NCBI GenBank assembly: GCA_030065095.1
Contig: JASJDP010000010.1
Location: 17,749 to 81,748 of the forward strand
Length of the DNA: 64,000 nucleotides
DNA from: Rhodobacter sp.
GTDB taxonomy: Bacteria > Pseudomonadota > Alphaproteobacteria > Rhodobacterales > Rhodobacteraceae
Direction of reading: 5' to 3'
Made by a program: the position numbers and the translations under genes. The notes beneath the pieces are model-generated. The model had not been told where the DNA came from. It did not search any database and saw nothing but the letters and a program-made list of their open reading frames with translations. Numbering within the stretch: position 1 is the stretch's first letter; every line of letters begins with the position of its first letter. This document shows positions 16,551 through 25,211 of this stretch, piece by piece.

Positions 16551-19500
16551 ATGGCAAAGGGATTTCGGCTTCCGGTCAATAGCGTTTATCCGGGCACGTC
16601 CGAGAGCATGCTGGGATACGGAGAAAGGCCTCTCAGCATAGCGGAACTGGAGTGGGGCACGCTCCCAGATACTGCCGACGTTATTTCACAGCATGGCGCT
16701 GGCGATTGGTGGTTCTATTTCCACAATCAAGACTACGGTGTGAATGCGCCGTTCCCGGGTTTGCCATATCACCAGGGTATCGACCTGAATTTGGCCAGCG
16801 GCGCGCAGGCTGATGCGGGCAAACCTGTCTTTGCTCCGTTCAACGGCACCGTGCGTTACGGCGAAGATACAGGGGGTTACGGCAATTATGTCATAATTCA
16901 GTTCGACACGGACGTATTCACTGACGCTCTCAGGCCGCCCGAGGGGCACTCCGTTTACGCAATCTTCGAGCACTTGAGCGAGATAGACGAGGCCATCCGT
17001 TCCGCCGTCGATGCAAGCGCGGCGGCCGCGACCGATGGGTCCCCACGGATAGAAGCAAATGTTTCGCTCGATGGCCGGATCGGCCTGATAGGCGATTCGG
17101 GGAACCAGATATATCCCCACCTGCATTTTCAGATGTATATCGCGCCATCGAACAACTGGGATCTGCCGCAAGGATACTATGCGGACCCGAATGTTGACCG
17201 GCCGCTGTTGCATCAAGAGACCCTTCAGGCGACCGAGGTTGACATTCAAAGCATTGACCCGCTTGCATATATTCAGCAGCATTCCTATTCCGACAATGAA
17301 AACAACGGGATAGTCGCCAATAGCAATGGCGATCCGTTGGACGAGAGCGTGTTCACGCCACGGCTCTTCACCTATTTCACTCCACCTGCCGACGAGCACG
17401 CCGCTGTAGAGCAGAGCAACTCAAGATTTTATGGGCGACTGGATGACGCGGTCGATGTGGATGCGTATCAGGTGCAGTTGGAGCCGGGCATCTATCTTTT
17501 CCGGGTTATTGGTCAGTCGCCTTTTGAGTTTTCGAGTGATGAAGATCAGGACGGCGACGGCGACAATACGGCTGGTGACTTTGTCTTTCAGTTTCTCGAA
17601 GATGATACCGTTACCGTCAGAAACTTCTATGTCGGCAGCAACGCGGACTTTGTCCTCAAAGAGATAGAGGTAACCGAAAAGGCAAGCGTCAGTTTCTCCG
17701 TGCGCTCGTTCACCGGGGAAATGGATGACTATGCGGTCTTGATCGGAAGCGTGGACTCAAGCGAGGGTATCTTTGCGCCTCTGGTAGAGTACAAGCCGCA
17801 GGATCCCGGAACCTTTGAAACCTACGGCTGGTTCAGCGGATCGTTCGAAGGCGGTGGCGGGACCCCCGTAAATCAGGCGCCGGAATTCAACCTCGGCCAA
17901 CCCGACGCGCCGACCGCGGGCGATGTCTACGTCGGCCGGATCGACCGGTTCGAGGATCTCACGGTGGGCGAGACCGAGGTCTTCAGCACCAACGTGCTGG
18001 CGGACGGCATCGGTGTCTACCGGCTACTGGCCGAGGACGCCGGCACTCTCGATGTCGCGGTGCAGCTTTGGGGCGGCTCGGGGGCGACCGTGTCGCTGGC
18101 GCAGGATATCAACCGCGACGGCTTCATCCAGGCCGGCGAGATCATCGAACAGGTGAACCTGGCTTCCGTCGCCAGTGGCGCACTGAGCCTCGAAGAAACC
18201 CTCGCCGGTGCGGCAGAGCGCTACGTCCTGGTGCAATCGAATGCGGCGGCGGGTAGCTCCAGCGAATTGCGGATCACGGCCGAGTTCATCGCTTCCGACG
18301 GAACCGCCACCGGGGCGGCCGGCCTGCCCGCGCCGGAGCCTGCCGACCTGTTCACCCCGGCCGCGCCCGGATCGCTCGCCGACGACGGCGTGGCGCGGTT
18401 CGGCCGGATCAACGGTCCCGGCGACCTCGACCATTTCCGCACCAACCTTCTGGAAGGCGGGCGCACCTACGAATTCCGGGCGTTCCCGACCGGTTCGTCG
18501 GCGCTGTCGGATCTCAGGATGTTCGTCTATGACAGCGCCGGCGTACAGGTGGGCTCGGCGAGCGCGGCGCCTGGCGCCGTTGCAGAATTGAAGATCGACA
18601 TCCCGGCGGGCCAGTCGCAGCCCAATTACACGGTGGAGATCCGCGGCGGCAGTGGCAGTACGGGCAGCTACTTCGTCGCCTACGAGGATGTCGGTGCCGT
18701 CCCGCTGGCGGACGATCACCCGGACGGCACCCTCACGCCGCTCACGACCGACACCCCCGAAGAAACCTACATCGGCGAAAGCGGCGACGTCGACAGCTTC
18801 ACCTACACGGTCGAGTACGGCCATCAATACACCGCGTTCGTCACGCCCTTCGCCGGAGATGCCCCGCCACTGACCCATGCACGGCTGACGGTGATCGATC
18901 CCGATGGCGACCAGGTTGTGAGCAAGTCGGTGGAGTCGGCCTCGACCTTTGCGCTGCAGTTCACTGCCTATGAGGCCGGCGATTTCACCTTCGAACTCGA
19001 TGCGCTGATGGGGGCCACCGGCGCGGCGAACATCGCGATCACCGACAACGGGCAGGTGGTCTACCCGGCGCCCACGGTCTCGGGGGCGACCTACGAAGGC
19101 CAACTGCCGACCCAGGGCACCTGGGATCCGATCAGCTGGACGAACGGGTCCTTCGGACCGAACGGCGACGTCCACAAGGTCTTCGTTTCGATGGGCAGCG
19201 AGGTCACCATTTACGTCGAGGAGGTCGGTATCGAGTTCGGCTCGGTCGACGTTGCGGTGTACACCGAATCCGGCGAGGTGGTGAACCCGATCTACCATGG
19301 CCCCACCCCGGACGGCCACGAGTTCACCCTGAGCTCGACACCGGATCTCGGCGTTTTCTTCAATGCGCTGGTCATGTACTCCGGCAGCGGCGTCAATACG
19401 GATTTCTCCTATCGCATTGCCGCGGTGGCGACGGACGACAAACCCGATGAGGCAAATGAGCTCTGGACGCTGGGCGGCAACGCGACGGTGTCCGGGCAGA

Positions 19501-21680
19501 TTGAGCAAAACGACCCGGGCGACGTCTTCCGATACACCGGCCCGCGCGGTGCGGTGGAGTTCTCGGTCTCCGAGGGGTTGGTGGCTGCAACGAGCACCTG
19601 GCCGAAGGTGAGCGATGCCATCCTCGAAGTGTTCGACGAGGATGGAAATACCTTCGGGCGCGAGTTGATCCTGGATTTGGACAACGAGTCCCTGCTGGCG
19701 TTCCTGCCAGAGGGACCCGACGAGTACTATGTCCGGATTTCCGACGCCACGTCCGAGGGTTACTATCTGGTTGACAGCGCCAATGCGCCCGACGATACCG
19801 CCGGCGACGCCAGTTCGACGGATCATCTTGCCGTGGGTGGGTCGGTGTCCGGCCTGCTGGAGACATATGGCGACAGCGATGCGTTCCATGTGCGGCTTGA
19901 AAGCGGAACCGACTATCAGATAGCCCGCAATGCTTCCGATCCCGACCGCGCCTCCGGTGCATATATCGCGCTCGTCGATACCGCGACCGGCGTCGAATAC
20001 CTGCGGACGGATGGCAATACGCTCGACTTCTCCGCACCGGGGCCGTTCGACGGTGGCTACACGGACGCGTTGGTGGTCATCGGCCACCAGCGGTCGGCCA
20101 ACCCCAACGAGTCGTCCACCTATGTCGGCACCTATGACCTATCGCTGGCCGACGTAACCAGCGACGATCACGGCGACACCGTTCAAACGGCGACCAACAT
20201 TGCGCCGAGCGACACAGTTCAGGCCTATCTCGGCAATGGCGATGTGGATGCATTCGCCCTGTCGGGCCTCACCGCCGGCCAAGCCTACGCGGTTACCTTG
20301 GCCGGTGATCCTTCGGCCGACGTGCCGTTGCTGGCCAGCATGGTCGAGTTGCTGGCCGGCGACGGAAGCGTCCAACAATCGGCGGCCTCAGATGACGACG
20401 GCAGCCTCTCTCTGTCCTTTGTGGCCGAAGGCTCGCTCCAAACCCTGCTCGTGAGCGCTTTCGGCGAGGCGCGGGTCGGCGGGGTCACGTTCTCCGTCGA
20501 CGCCGCCAACACCGCCCCGCTGCTCGCAGTTGGCCAAGCGGCAGTTGCCACCGAGCAAGATGTTGAGATCTCGGCGTTGCTGACAACCTACGACCCCGAC
20601 GCAGACCCTATCACAGAGGTCGAATACGTTCTCCTTTCGGGAATGGGTGGAAGCCTTGTTGCCCCGGATGGAACCACAGGCGCCCGGGTGCTGGCTTCGC
20701 CGGACGAGACGGTCTCTTTCCGCTCTGCGTCGGACGTCGGTGACGCGTTGGTCGGCGTCCGCGTATTCGACGGGGCGGATTGGAGCAACTGGCAGATGAT
20801 GCCGGTCACTGTCGGCGCCACTCCTGTCAACGGCCCCACCGGAACCGGGCCCGAATTCGGGGAAACCGGCACGCTGACGCTGACGCACGCTGCGACGACG
20901 GTGACGCTTCAGCGGACCTACGAAAACCCCGTGGTGATCGCCTATGTGGCGACCGAGAACGGCTCGCAGCCGGTGAACGTGCGCGTCGCCGACATCAGCG
21001 GCAACGACCTCACGCTCCAGTTGCAGGAGCCGAGCGACCTCGATGGCTCGCACGTCCAAGAAACGGTGCACTACCTCGTCGTCGAAGCGGGCACATGGGT
21101 TCTGCCGGACGGCACCGTCCTCGAGGCCGGCACCCTGAACGGCACTCAGCTGTCGCCGCAGGGCTTCGATACGGTCGCCTTCGAAGCCGCGTTTGACGCC
21201 GTTCCGGTCATCCTCAGCCAGGTGCAGACCTTCAACGGTTCCGACTTCGTCACGACACGGCAGCGGGGCGCCGATGCCGGCGGTTTCCAGCTGACGATGC
21301 AGAAGGAGGAGGCGAACAACGCCGGCGCCCCAGCGGCCGAAACCATCGGCTGGGTCGCGATCGAGGCCGGCAGCGGGACGGCGGGCGGGGTGCGTTGGCT
21401 TGCCGGCAGCGCCTCGGGCATCACCCATGCGAACGCCACGGTGCACCTGGGGTCCGACATGGCCGACGGCGTGAATGTGATCGCTGCGCTGTCGGGCTTC
21501 GCGGGTTCGGACCCATCCTGGGTGCGCGGCAACGGCAGTACGACCTCGACGTTCGACCTGTCGGTGCAGGAGGACACCAGCCGCGATGCGGAAACCGCGC
21601 ATGTGGCTGAGGCGGTGGACTACTTTGCGTTCGATGGCCATGCCGTTGTCGGCGCCTACGACTACGACCTGTTCTTATGA
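16551..21680 (+). CDS. Giant M23-type metallopeptidase with PPC-like repeats and C-terminal lectin-like modules
   Basis: The protein is about 1709 residues. The N-terminal domain is an M23 (LytM-like) peptidase: HQGIDLNL (Zn ligands H74, D78), GYGNYVIIQF, then YPHLHFQMY with the final HxH near residue 190. There follow several blocks of about 110 residues built like pre-peptidase C-terminal (PPC) domains, each with a DxDxF/Y-centred strand pattern (DDAVDVDAYQVQLEPGIYLF, NGPGDLDHFRTNLLEGGRTY, YGDSDAFHVRLESGTDYQIA, LGNGDVDAFALSGLTAGQAY). An Ig-like segment and then two similar modules (VTLQRTYENPVVIAYVAT with ETVHYLVVEAG; VAFEAAFDAVPVILSQVQT with ETIGWVAIEAG) resemble H-type lectin folds. No N-terminal signal is seen. 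The end, YDYDLFL, resembles a type I secretion tail. Likely role: secreted cell-wall or glycan-directed hydrolase. Confidence 0.72.
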   Translation: MAKGFRLPVNSVYPGTSESMLGYGERPLSIAELEWGTLPDTADVISQHGAGDWWFYFHNQDYGVNAPFPGLPYHQGIDLNLASGAQADAGKPVFAPFNGTVRYGEDTGGYGNYVIIQFDTDVFTDALRPPEGHSVYAIFEHLSEIDEAIRSAVDASAAAATDGSPRIEANVSLDGRIGLIGDSGNQIYPHLHFQMYIAPSNNWDLPQGYYADPNVDRPLLHQETLQATEVDIQSIDPLAYIQQHSYSDNENNGIVANSNGDPLDESVFTPRLFTYFTPPADEHAAVEQSNSRFYGRLDDAVDVDAYQVQLEPGIYLFRVIGQSPFEFSSDEDQDGDGDNTAGDFVFQFLEDDTVTVRNFYVGSNADFVLKEIEVTEKASVSFSVRSFTGEMDDYAVLIGSVDSSEGIFAPLVEYKPQDPGTFETYGWFSGSFEGGGGTPVNQAPEFNLGQPDAPTAGDVYVGRIDRFEDLTVGETEVFSTNVLADGIGVYRLLAEDAGTLDVAVQLWGGSGATVSLAQDINRDGFIQAGEIIEQVNLASVASGALSLEETLAGAAERYVLVQSNAAAGSSSELRITAEFIASDGTATGAAGLPAPEPADLFTPAAPGSLADDGVARFGRINGPGDLDHFRTNLLEGGRTYEFRAFPTGSSALSDLRMFVYDSAGVQVGSASAAPGAVAELKIDIPAGQSQPNYTVEIRGGSGSTGSYFVAYEDVGAVPLADDHPDGTLTPLTTDTPEETYIGESGDVDSFTYTVEYGHQYTAFVTPFAGDAPPLTHARLTVIDPDGDQVVSKSVESASTFALQFTAYEAGDFTFELDALMGATGAANIAITDNGQVVYPAPTVSGATYEGQLPTQGTWDPISWTNGSFGPNGDVHKVFVSMGSEVTIYVEEVGIEFGSVDVAVYTESGEVVNPIYHGPTPDGHEFTLSSTPDLGVFFNALVMYSGSGVNTDFSYRIAAVATDDKPDEANELWTLGGNATVSGQIEQNDPGDVFRYTGPRGAVEFSVSEGLVAATSTWPKVSDAILEVFDEDGNTFGRELILDLDNESLLAFLPEGPDEYYVRISDATSEGYYLVDSANAPDDTAGDASSTDHLAVGGSVSGLLETYGDSDAFHVRLESGTDYQIARNASDPDRASGAYIALVDTATGVEYLRTDGNTLDFSAPGPFDGGYTDALVVIGHQRSANPNESSTYVGTYDLSLADVTSDDHGDTVQTATNIAPSDTVQAYLGNGDVDAFALSGLTAGQAYAVTLAGDPSADVPLLASMVELLAGDGSVQQSAASDDDGSLSLSFVAEGSLQTLLVSAFGEARVGGVTFSVDAANTAPLLAVGQAAVATEQDVEISALLTTYDPDADPITEVEYVLLSGMGGSLVAPDGTTGARVLASPDETVSFRSASDVGDALVGVRVFDGADWSNWQMMPVTVGATPVNGPTGTGPEFGETGTLTLTHAATTVTLQRTYENPVVIAYVATENGSQPVNVRVADISGNDLTLQLQEPSDLDGSHVQETVHYLVVEAGTWVLPDGTVLEAGTLNGTQLSPQGFDTVAFEAAFDAVPVILSQVQTFNGSDFVTTRQRGADAGGFQLTMQKEEANNAGAPAAETIGWVAIEAGSGTAGGVRWLAGSASGITHANATVHLGSDMADGVNVIAALSGFAGSDPSWVRGNGSTTSTFDLSVQEDTSRDAETAHVAEAVDYFAFDGHAVVGAYDYDLFL

Positions 21681-21794
21681 CCCGCTCGGCCAAGGCGGCT
21701 GGTTGCCGACTTGCGCCTCTAGCCACCGTGTCGAGTTTGCGAAGAAGTAAAAACGCGTTACATTGCCTTACACAGGCAATTCGAGGTGTCCTGC

Positions 21795-22943
21795 ATGGAC
21801 AGGCGCGAATTCAATACCGGCCTTGGCGCCGCGGCCGCCGCGTCGCTTGCGCCCCTGCCGGCGAAAGCGCAGGTCTATTCCGGGCCGAACGTCATCCTGG
21901 TGCGCTTCGGTGGCGGCGTGCGACGAGCCGAGACCATTGACGAGGCCGGCACATATGCTCCCTATCTGCGTCACATCCTGGCGGCACGGGGCGTCTTTGT
22001 GCCCGATATGCGCATCGCGCAAATCGACGGCGTCGATACCAGCCATGCGGAAGGGACCCTCAACCTTCTGACGGGCCGCTATCTCGCCTATCGCGATGCC
22101 GGATCGCAACTGCTGCAGGACCGGCTCGAGCCGACCGAGCCGACGCTTTTCGAATACCTTCGCGAGGCGTTCGACATACCCTCGCATCAAGCGCTACTGA
22201 TAAATGGCGAGGATCGCCCGCAGGAGGAGTTCTTCACCTATGGCGTCTCGCCGCATTACGGCATCGCCTATCGGTCAGAGATGCTCAGCCTTCATCGGTT
22301 CAAGCTCTATAAGTTCGCTCAAATTCTCGAGGAAGGAACATCGCGCGAAGCCACGCTTATCGACGCGCGGCAGCAATACGATGCGCTTTTGGCCGCGGAT
22401 CCTCGCGCAATCACGCCTGGCCAGTCGCCCGAGGTGACAGAGTTCTGGAGGCGCTGGCGGGGGCATTACGGCGATGACGGATTGCGCAACCCCAGAGGAG
22501 ACAGGTTGCTGACGGCGCTGGCCGTGCGGGCGCTCCGCGAACTCAGGCCGCGTCTGATGATGGTCAATTACCAGGATCCCGATTACGTCCACTGGGGCAA
22601 CCCCAGCCACTACACACGGGCCATCCAGATCATCGACGACGGTTTGCAGCGCCTTGTCGAAACCGTCGAGAGCGATCCGTTCTACCGAGGGAACACCGTC
22701 TTTGTGGTCACGCCGGATTGTGGGCGGGACGCCAATCCCTTGATGTCCGTCCCGTTCCAGCACCATTTCAATTCCCGCGCCGCCCACGAAACTTGGGCTG
22801 TCCTGTTCGGAACCGGCATCGACCAAGGCAGAGTGTTGGACCGCATGGTCGACCAGTCGGCGATCGCCCCGACGATCGCGGCCAGTATGGGGTTTCGAGC
22901 GGCCAGGGCCGAGGGTGATGCACTGTCGGACGTCCTGATATGA
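21795..22943 (+). CDS. Tat-exported alkaline-phosphatase-superfamily-like protein
   Basis: The protein has 382 residues. ATG 21795 follows GAGGTG; the GTG at 21786 is in frame but overlaps that site. The N-terminus has a twin-arginine signal (MDRREFNTGLGAAAAASLAP, then PAKA). The body has the layout of the phosphatase/sulfatase superfamily: NVILVRFGGGVRRAET at the start, DGVDTSHAEGTLNLLTGRY, MMVNYQDPDYVHWGNP, TVFVVTPDCGRD and a late QHHFNSRAAHETWAV. In classical members the first motif ends in a metal-binding Asp-Gly. Here that place reads FGGGVR, so metal binding or activity may differ. The next gene overlaps its stop (ATGA) and encodes a membrane protein. Confidence 0.65.
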   Translation: MDRREFNTGLGAAAAASLAPLPAKAQVYSGPNVILVRFGGGVRRAETIDEAGTYAPYLRHILAARGVFVPDMRIAQIDGVDTSHAEGTLNLLTGRYLAYRDAGSQLLQDRLEPTEPTLFEYLREAFDIPSHQALLINGEDRPQEEFFTYGVSPHYGIAYRSEMLSLHRFKLYKFAQILEEGTSREATLIDARQQYDALLAADPRAITPGQSPEVTEFWRRWRGHYGDDGLRNPRGDRLLTALAVRALRELRPRLMMVNYQDPDYVHWGNPSHYTRAIQIIDDGLQRLVETVESDPFYRGNTVFVVTPDCGRDANPLMSVPFQHHFNSRAAHETWAVLFGTGIDQGRVLDRMVDQSAIAPTIAASMGFRAARAEGDALSDVLI

Positions 22944-23926
22944 CCGGGGCTGCGGCGGCGACACAGCAAAGGGCGTGGCCCTGGCGCGCACTTGGCGGCG
23001 TGCGGGATCTTGTCGTCGGATCGCTGCTCTGCCTGACGCCGATCACGGCGCTGCTGGCCCTTGGCTGGATTACCCGGCGCATGCGTTATCTGGTCGACCA
23101 GCAATGGGGCGGGTCGGGGGCGCCTCCGGGCTGGTTCCTCGGTCAGCCGGGCGCGGGCGTGTTGCCAACGCTGCTCGGCGGGCTCGCGGCGAACATAAAA
23201 GTCGGGTTTCGCACGGCACTGGGGCTATTCGTCCTGACACTGCCCTTCACACTCGCCTGGCTTGGCGCATGGTGGGCGGGTTGGGAAAACTCGTTCAACA
23301 AGGGCTACGAACAGGCGGCGGTGGGGCCGGGTGTCTGGGCGATTGCAACGCTTCTTTCTCTGCCGATCCTTGCCCATTTGCATTTGGCGCTTGCGCATGC
23401 AGCGGCCGAGGACCGCATCGGCGCTTACGTCGAGTGGCGCCGGATCCGGAGCGTGGCCGCGGCGGCAGGGTGGCGGCTGGCATGGCTGGGGATCCTGTCC
23501 GTGCTGGTCAGCTTCTTGCTCTTCGCACAGCGCGTATTCCCAGTCTTCATCGAGGGCGTTGTTCCGGGATTTGCCGATATGACCGTGTCCCAACAGGCCT
23601 CCGTCGCGGGTCAGATCGATTTGGTTGCCGCTATATTGGCGTTCGCCACCACCGTCTTTCTGCGGCATCGGGCGGCCATGATCTATGCTATCGCGGCCCC
23701 GCGCGCGGCGATGGGCCGATTCGCCGATCTGTGGGTCGGCCACAGGGCGCAATCCGTGCCGGTGTCCGGGCCGGTGCCGAGGCGGATCGCGTCGCTGCTG
23801 TGGCTCGGCGCCGCATGCGTGATCTGGTTGGCAGTGCCGGTTTTGATCGTTGCGGGGCAGTTCATGAACTATGACCTCATGCACTGGATCCTTCATCCGG
23901 TGTTCACGCTTCCCTGGGCCGGGTAA
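22940..23926 (+). CDS. Polytopic membrane protein of unknown function
   Basis: This 328-residue protein starts inside the ATGA overlapping the stop of the phosphatase-like gene, so the two are coupled. About six hydrophobic segments are visible (LVVGSLLCLTPITALLALGW, LGLFVLTLPFTLAWLGAWWAG, VWAIATLLSLPILAHLHLAL, LAWLGILSVLVSFLLFAQRV, QIDLVAAILAFATTVFLRH and a C-terminal LLWLGAACVIWLAVPVLIV). No catalytic motif is recognised. It probably forms a membrane partner for the exported phosphatase-like protein. Confidence 0.7.
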   Translation: MTGAAAATQQRAWPWRALGGVRDLVVGSLLCLTPITALLALGWITRRMRYLVDQQWGGSGAPPGWFLGQPGAGVLPTLLGGLAANIKVGFRTALGLFVLTLPFTLAWLGAWWAGWENSFNKGYEQAAVGPGVWAIATLLSLPILAHLHLALAHAAAEDRIGAYVEWRRIRSVAAAAGWRLAWLGILSVLVSFLLFAQRVFPVFIEGVVPGFADMTVSQQASVAGQIDLVAAILAFATTVFLRHRAAMIYAIAAPRAAMGRFADLWVGHRAQSVPVSGPVPRRIASLLWLGAACVIWLAVPVLIVAGQFMNYDLMHWILHPVFTLPWAG

Positions 23927-24013
23927 TTGCCCCTGGTCTGAAAACCGGGCAGTCGAACGACACACTGCGACGAACGGCACATTTTGCTGCGGTTCGGCGC
24001 CGCAGTGCTGCCA

Positions 24014-24047
24014 CAGCGCCAGACCGGCGCAGTGCCGGTCGGCGCTG
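24014..24047 (+). terminator. Strong hairpin between convergent genes (possible bidirectional terminator)
   Basis: CAGCGCC (24014-24020) pairs with GGCGCTG (24041-24047), and ACCGGC (24023-24028) with GCCGGT (24034-24039). The loop is GCAGT and there is a small internal bulge. It lies between the plus-strand membrane-protein gene and the minus-strand ABC ATPase gene, where both transcripts should end. There is no T-tract, so a rho-independent mechanism is uncertain. Confidence 0.4.
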
Positions 24048-24134
24048 GCCCGTCGCGTGGGCACGATGCGTGTCCGGCCACGCTGCGCCGCCTATGAAGA
24101 GATGTCGACGGTATCGGATACCATCAAATCACCT

Positions 24135-25208
24135 TCAATCCGGCGGGATCAGGACCGGACCGATGTCCTTGAAACTCACCTTGACCGGGTGGCCCTCTTC
24201 GAGGGGGGTCTGCACGTCTTCCTGGACGGCGAAAAGCGAACCGAAGGACGCCTTTATCGAATATTCCATGCGCACGCCGACATAAGTGGCCTTTGCAATC
24301 GTGGCGTCGAAGCCTTTATCGGCGCCCAGAACGATGCGCGACGGACGTACAGCCATTTTGGACGGTCCAACGGGCAGGCCGCGCGAGGGCAAGCGATAGC
24401 GGTAACCATCGACGGCGATTTCGGCCATGTGGCTGTCCACTGACAGGATCTCGCAGGGGATCAGGTTCGCCTCGCCGATGAAATCGGCGACGAAGGCGTC
24501 GACAGGCGCGTCGTAGAGCTGTCGCGGGGTCCCGATCTGCGCAATCTGCGCATTGCGCATCACGACGATCTCGTCGGAAACCGCGAGCGCCTCTTCCTGG
24601 TCGTGGGTGACGTAGACCACGGTCAGGCCGAGGTCCTGCTGGATGCCGCGGATGTCCTCGCGCACCTGACGGCGGAGCTTGGCGTCGAGATTGGAGAGCG
24701 GCTCGTCGAACAAGAGGACCTGGGGTTCCAGCACCAGCGCGCGGGCGACGGCGACACGCTGTTGCTGGCCGCCGGAAAGTTCGCTGGGCAGGCGGTCGCC
24801 GTAGCCCTTGAGGCCGACGAGATCGAGGCCGGCCAGTGCCCGGTCGCGTGCCTCGGCCTTGGGGAAGCCGGAAAAGCCGAGGCCGTAGGCAACGTTTTCC
24901 TGCACGGTCATGTGCGGGAAAAGCGCGTAGGACTGGAACACCATCGAGACGTCGCGGTCGGTTGCGGGCAGGATCGTGACGTCTTTGTCGCCAATCAGGA
25001 TCTGGCCGGAGCTGACCATCTCGAGCCCGGCGATCATGCGCAGCATGGTCGTCTTGCCGCAGCCCGAGGGGCCTAGCAGGGTGACCAGCCGGCCCGGCTC
25101 GACGTCGAAGCTGACCTTGTCGACGGCAACGACATCCTTGCCGTAGATCTTGGAGACGTCGCGGAACGCGACCGGGGCGGCCTTGCCGGTGATGCGGGTT
25201 TCAGCCAT
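24135..25208 (-). CDS. ABC transporter ATP-binding protein, Fe3+/spermidine (FbpC/PotA) type
   Basis: The protein has 357 residues. Walker A GPSGCGKTT, Q-loop FQSYALFPHM, signature LSGGQQQRV, Walker B VLLFDEPLSNLD and H-loop YVTHDQEEAL are all intact. The C-terminal 110 residues form the TOBE-like domain found in importers of iron, polyamines or phosphonates (IGEANLIPCEIL onward, ending DIGPVLIPPD). It is the third gene of the minus-strand operon, 3 nt after the permease gene. It powers the importer. Confidence 0.9.
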   Translation of the reverse strand: MAETRITGKAAPVAFRDVSKIYGKDVVAVDKVSFDVEPGRLVTLLGPSGCGKTTMLRMIAGLEMVSSGQILIGDKDVTILPATDRDVSMVFQSYALFPHMTVQENVAYGLGFSGFPKAEARDRALAGLDLVGLKGYGDRLPSELSGGQQQRVAVARALVLEPQVLLFDEPLSNLDAKLRRQVREDIRGIQQDLGLTVVYVTHDQEEALAVSDEIVVMRNAQIAQIGTPRQLYDAPVDAFVADFIGEANLIPCEILSVDSHMAEIAVDGYRYRLPSRGLPVGPSKMAVRPSRIVLGADKGFDATIAKATYVGVRMEYSIKASFGSLFAVQEDVQTPLEEGHPVKVSFKDIGPVLIPPD

Positions 25209-25211
25209 GGG

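Noticed and set aside
18024..20087. 687-codon minus-strand open frame inside the M23 giant gene
   Set aside because: It is the antisense shadow of a GC-rich gene with clear protein domains on the other strand; its composition is Arg/Val-rich and unlike any family.
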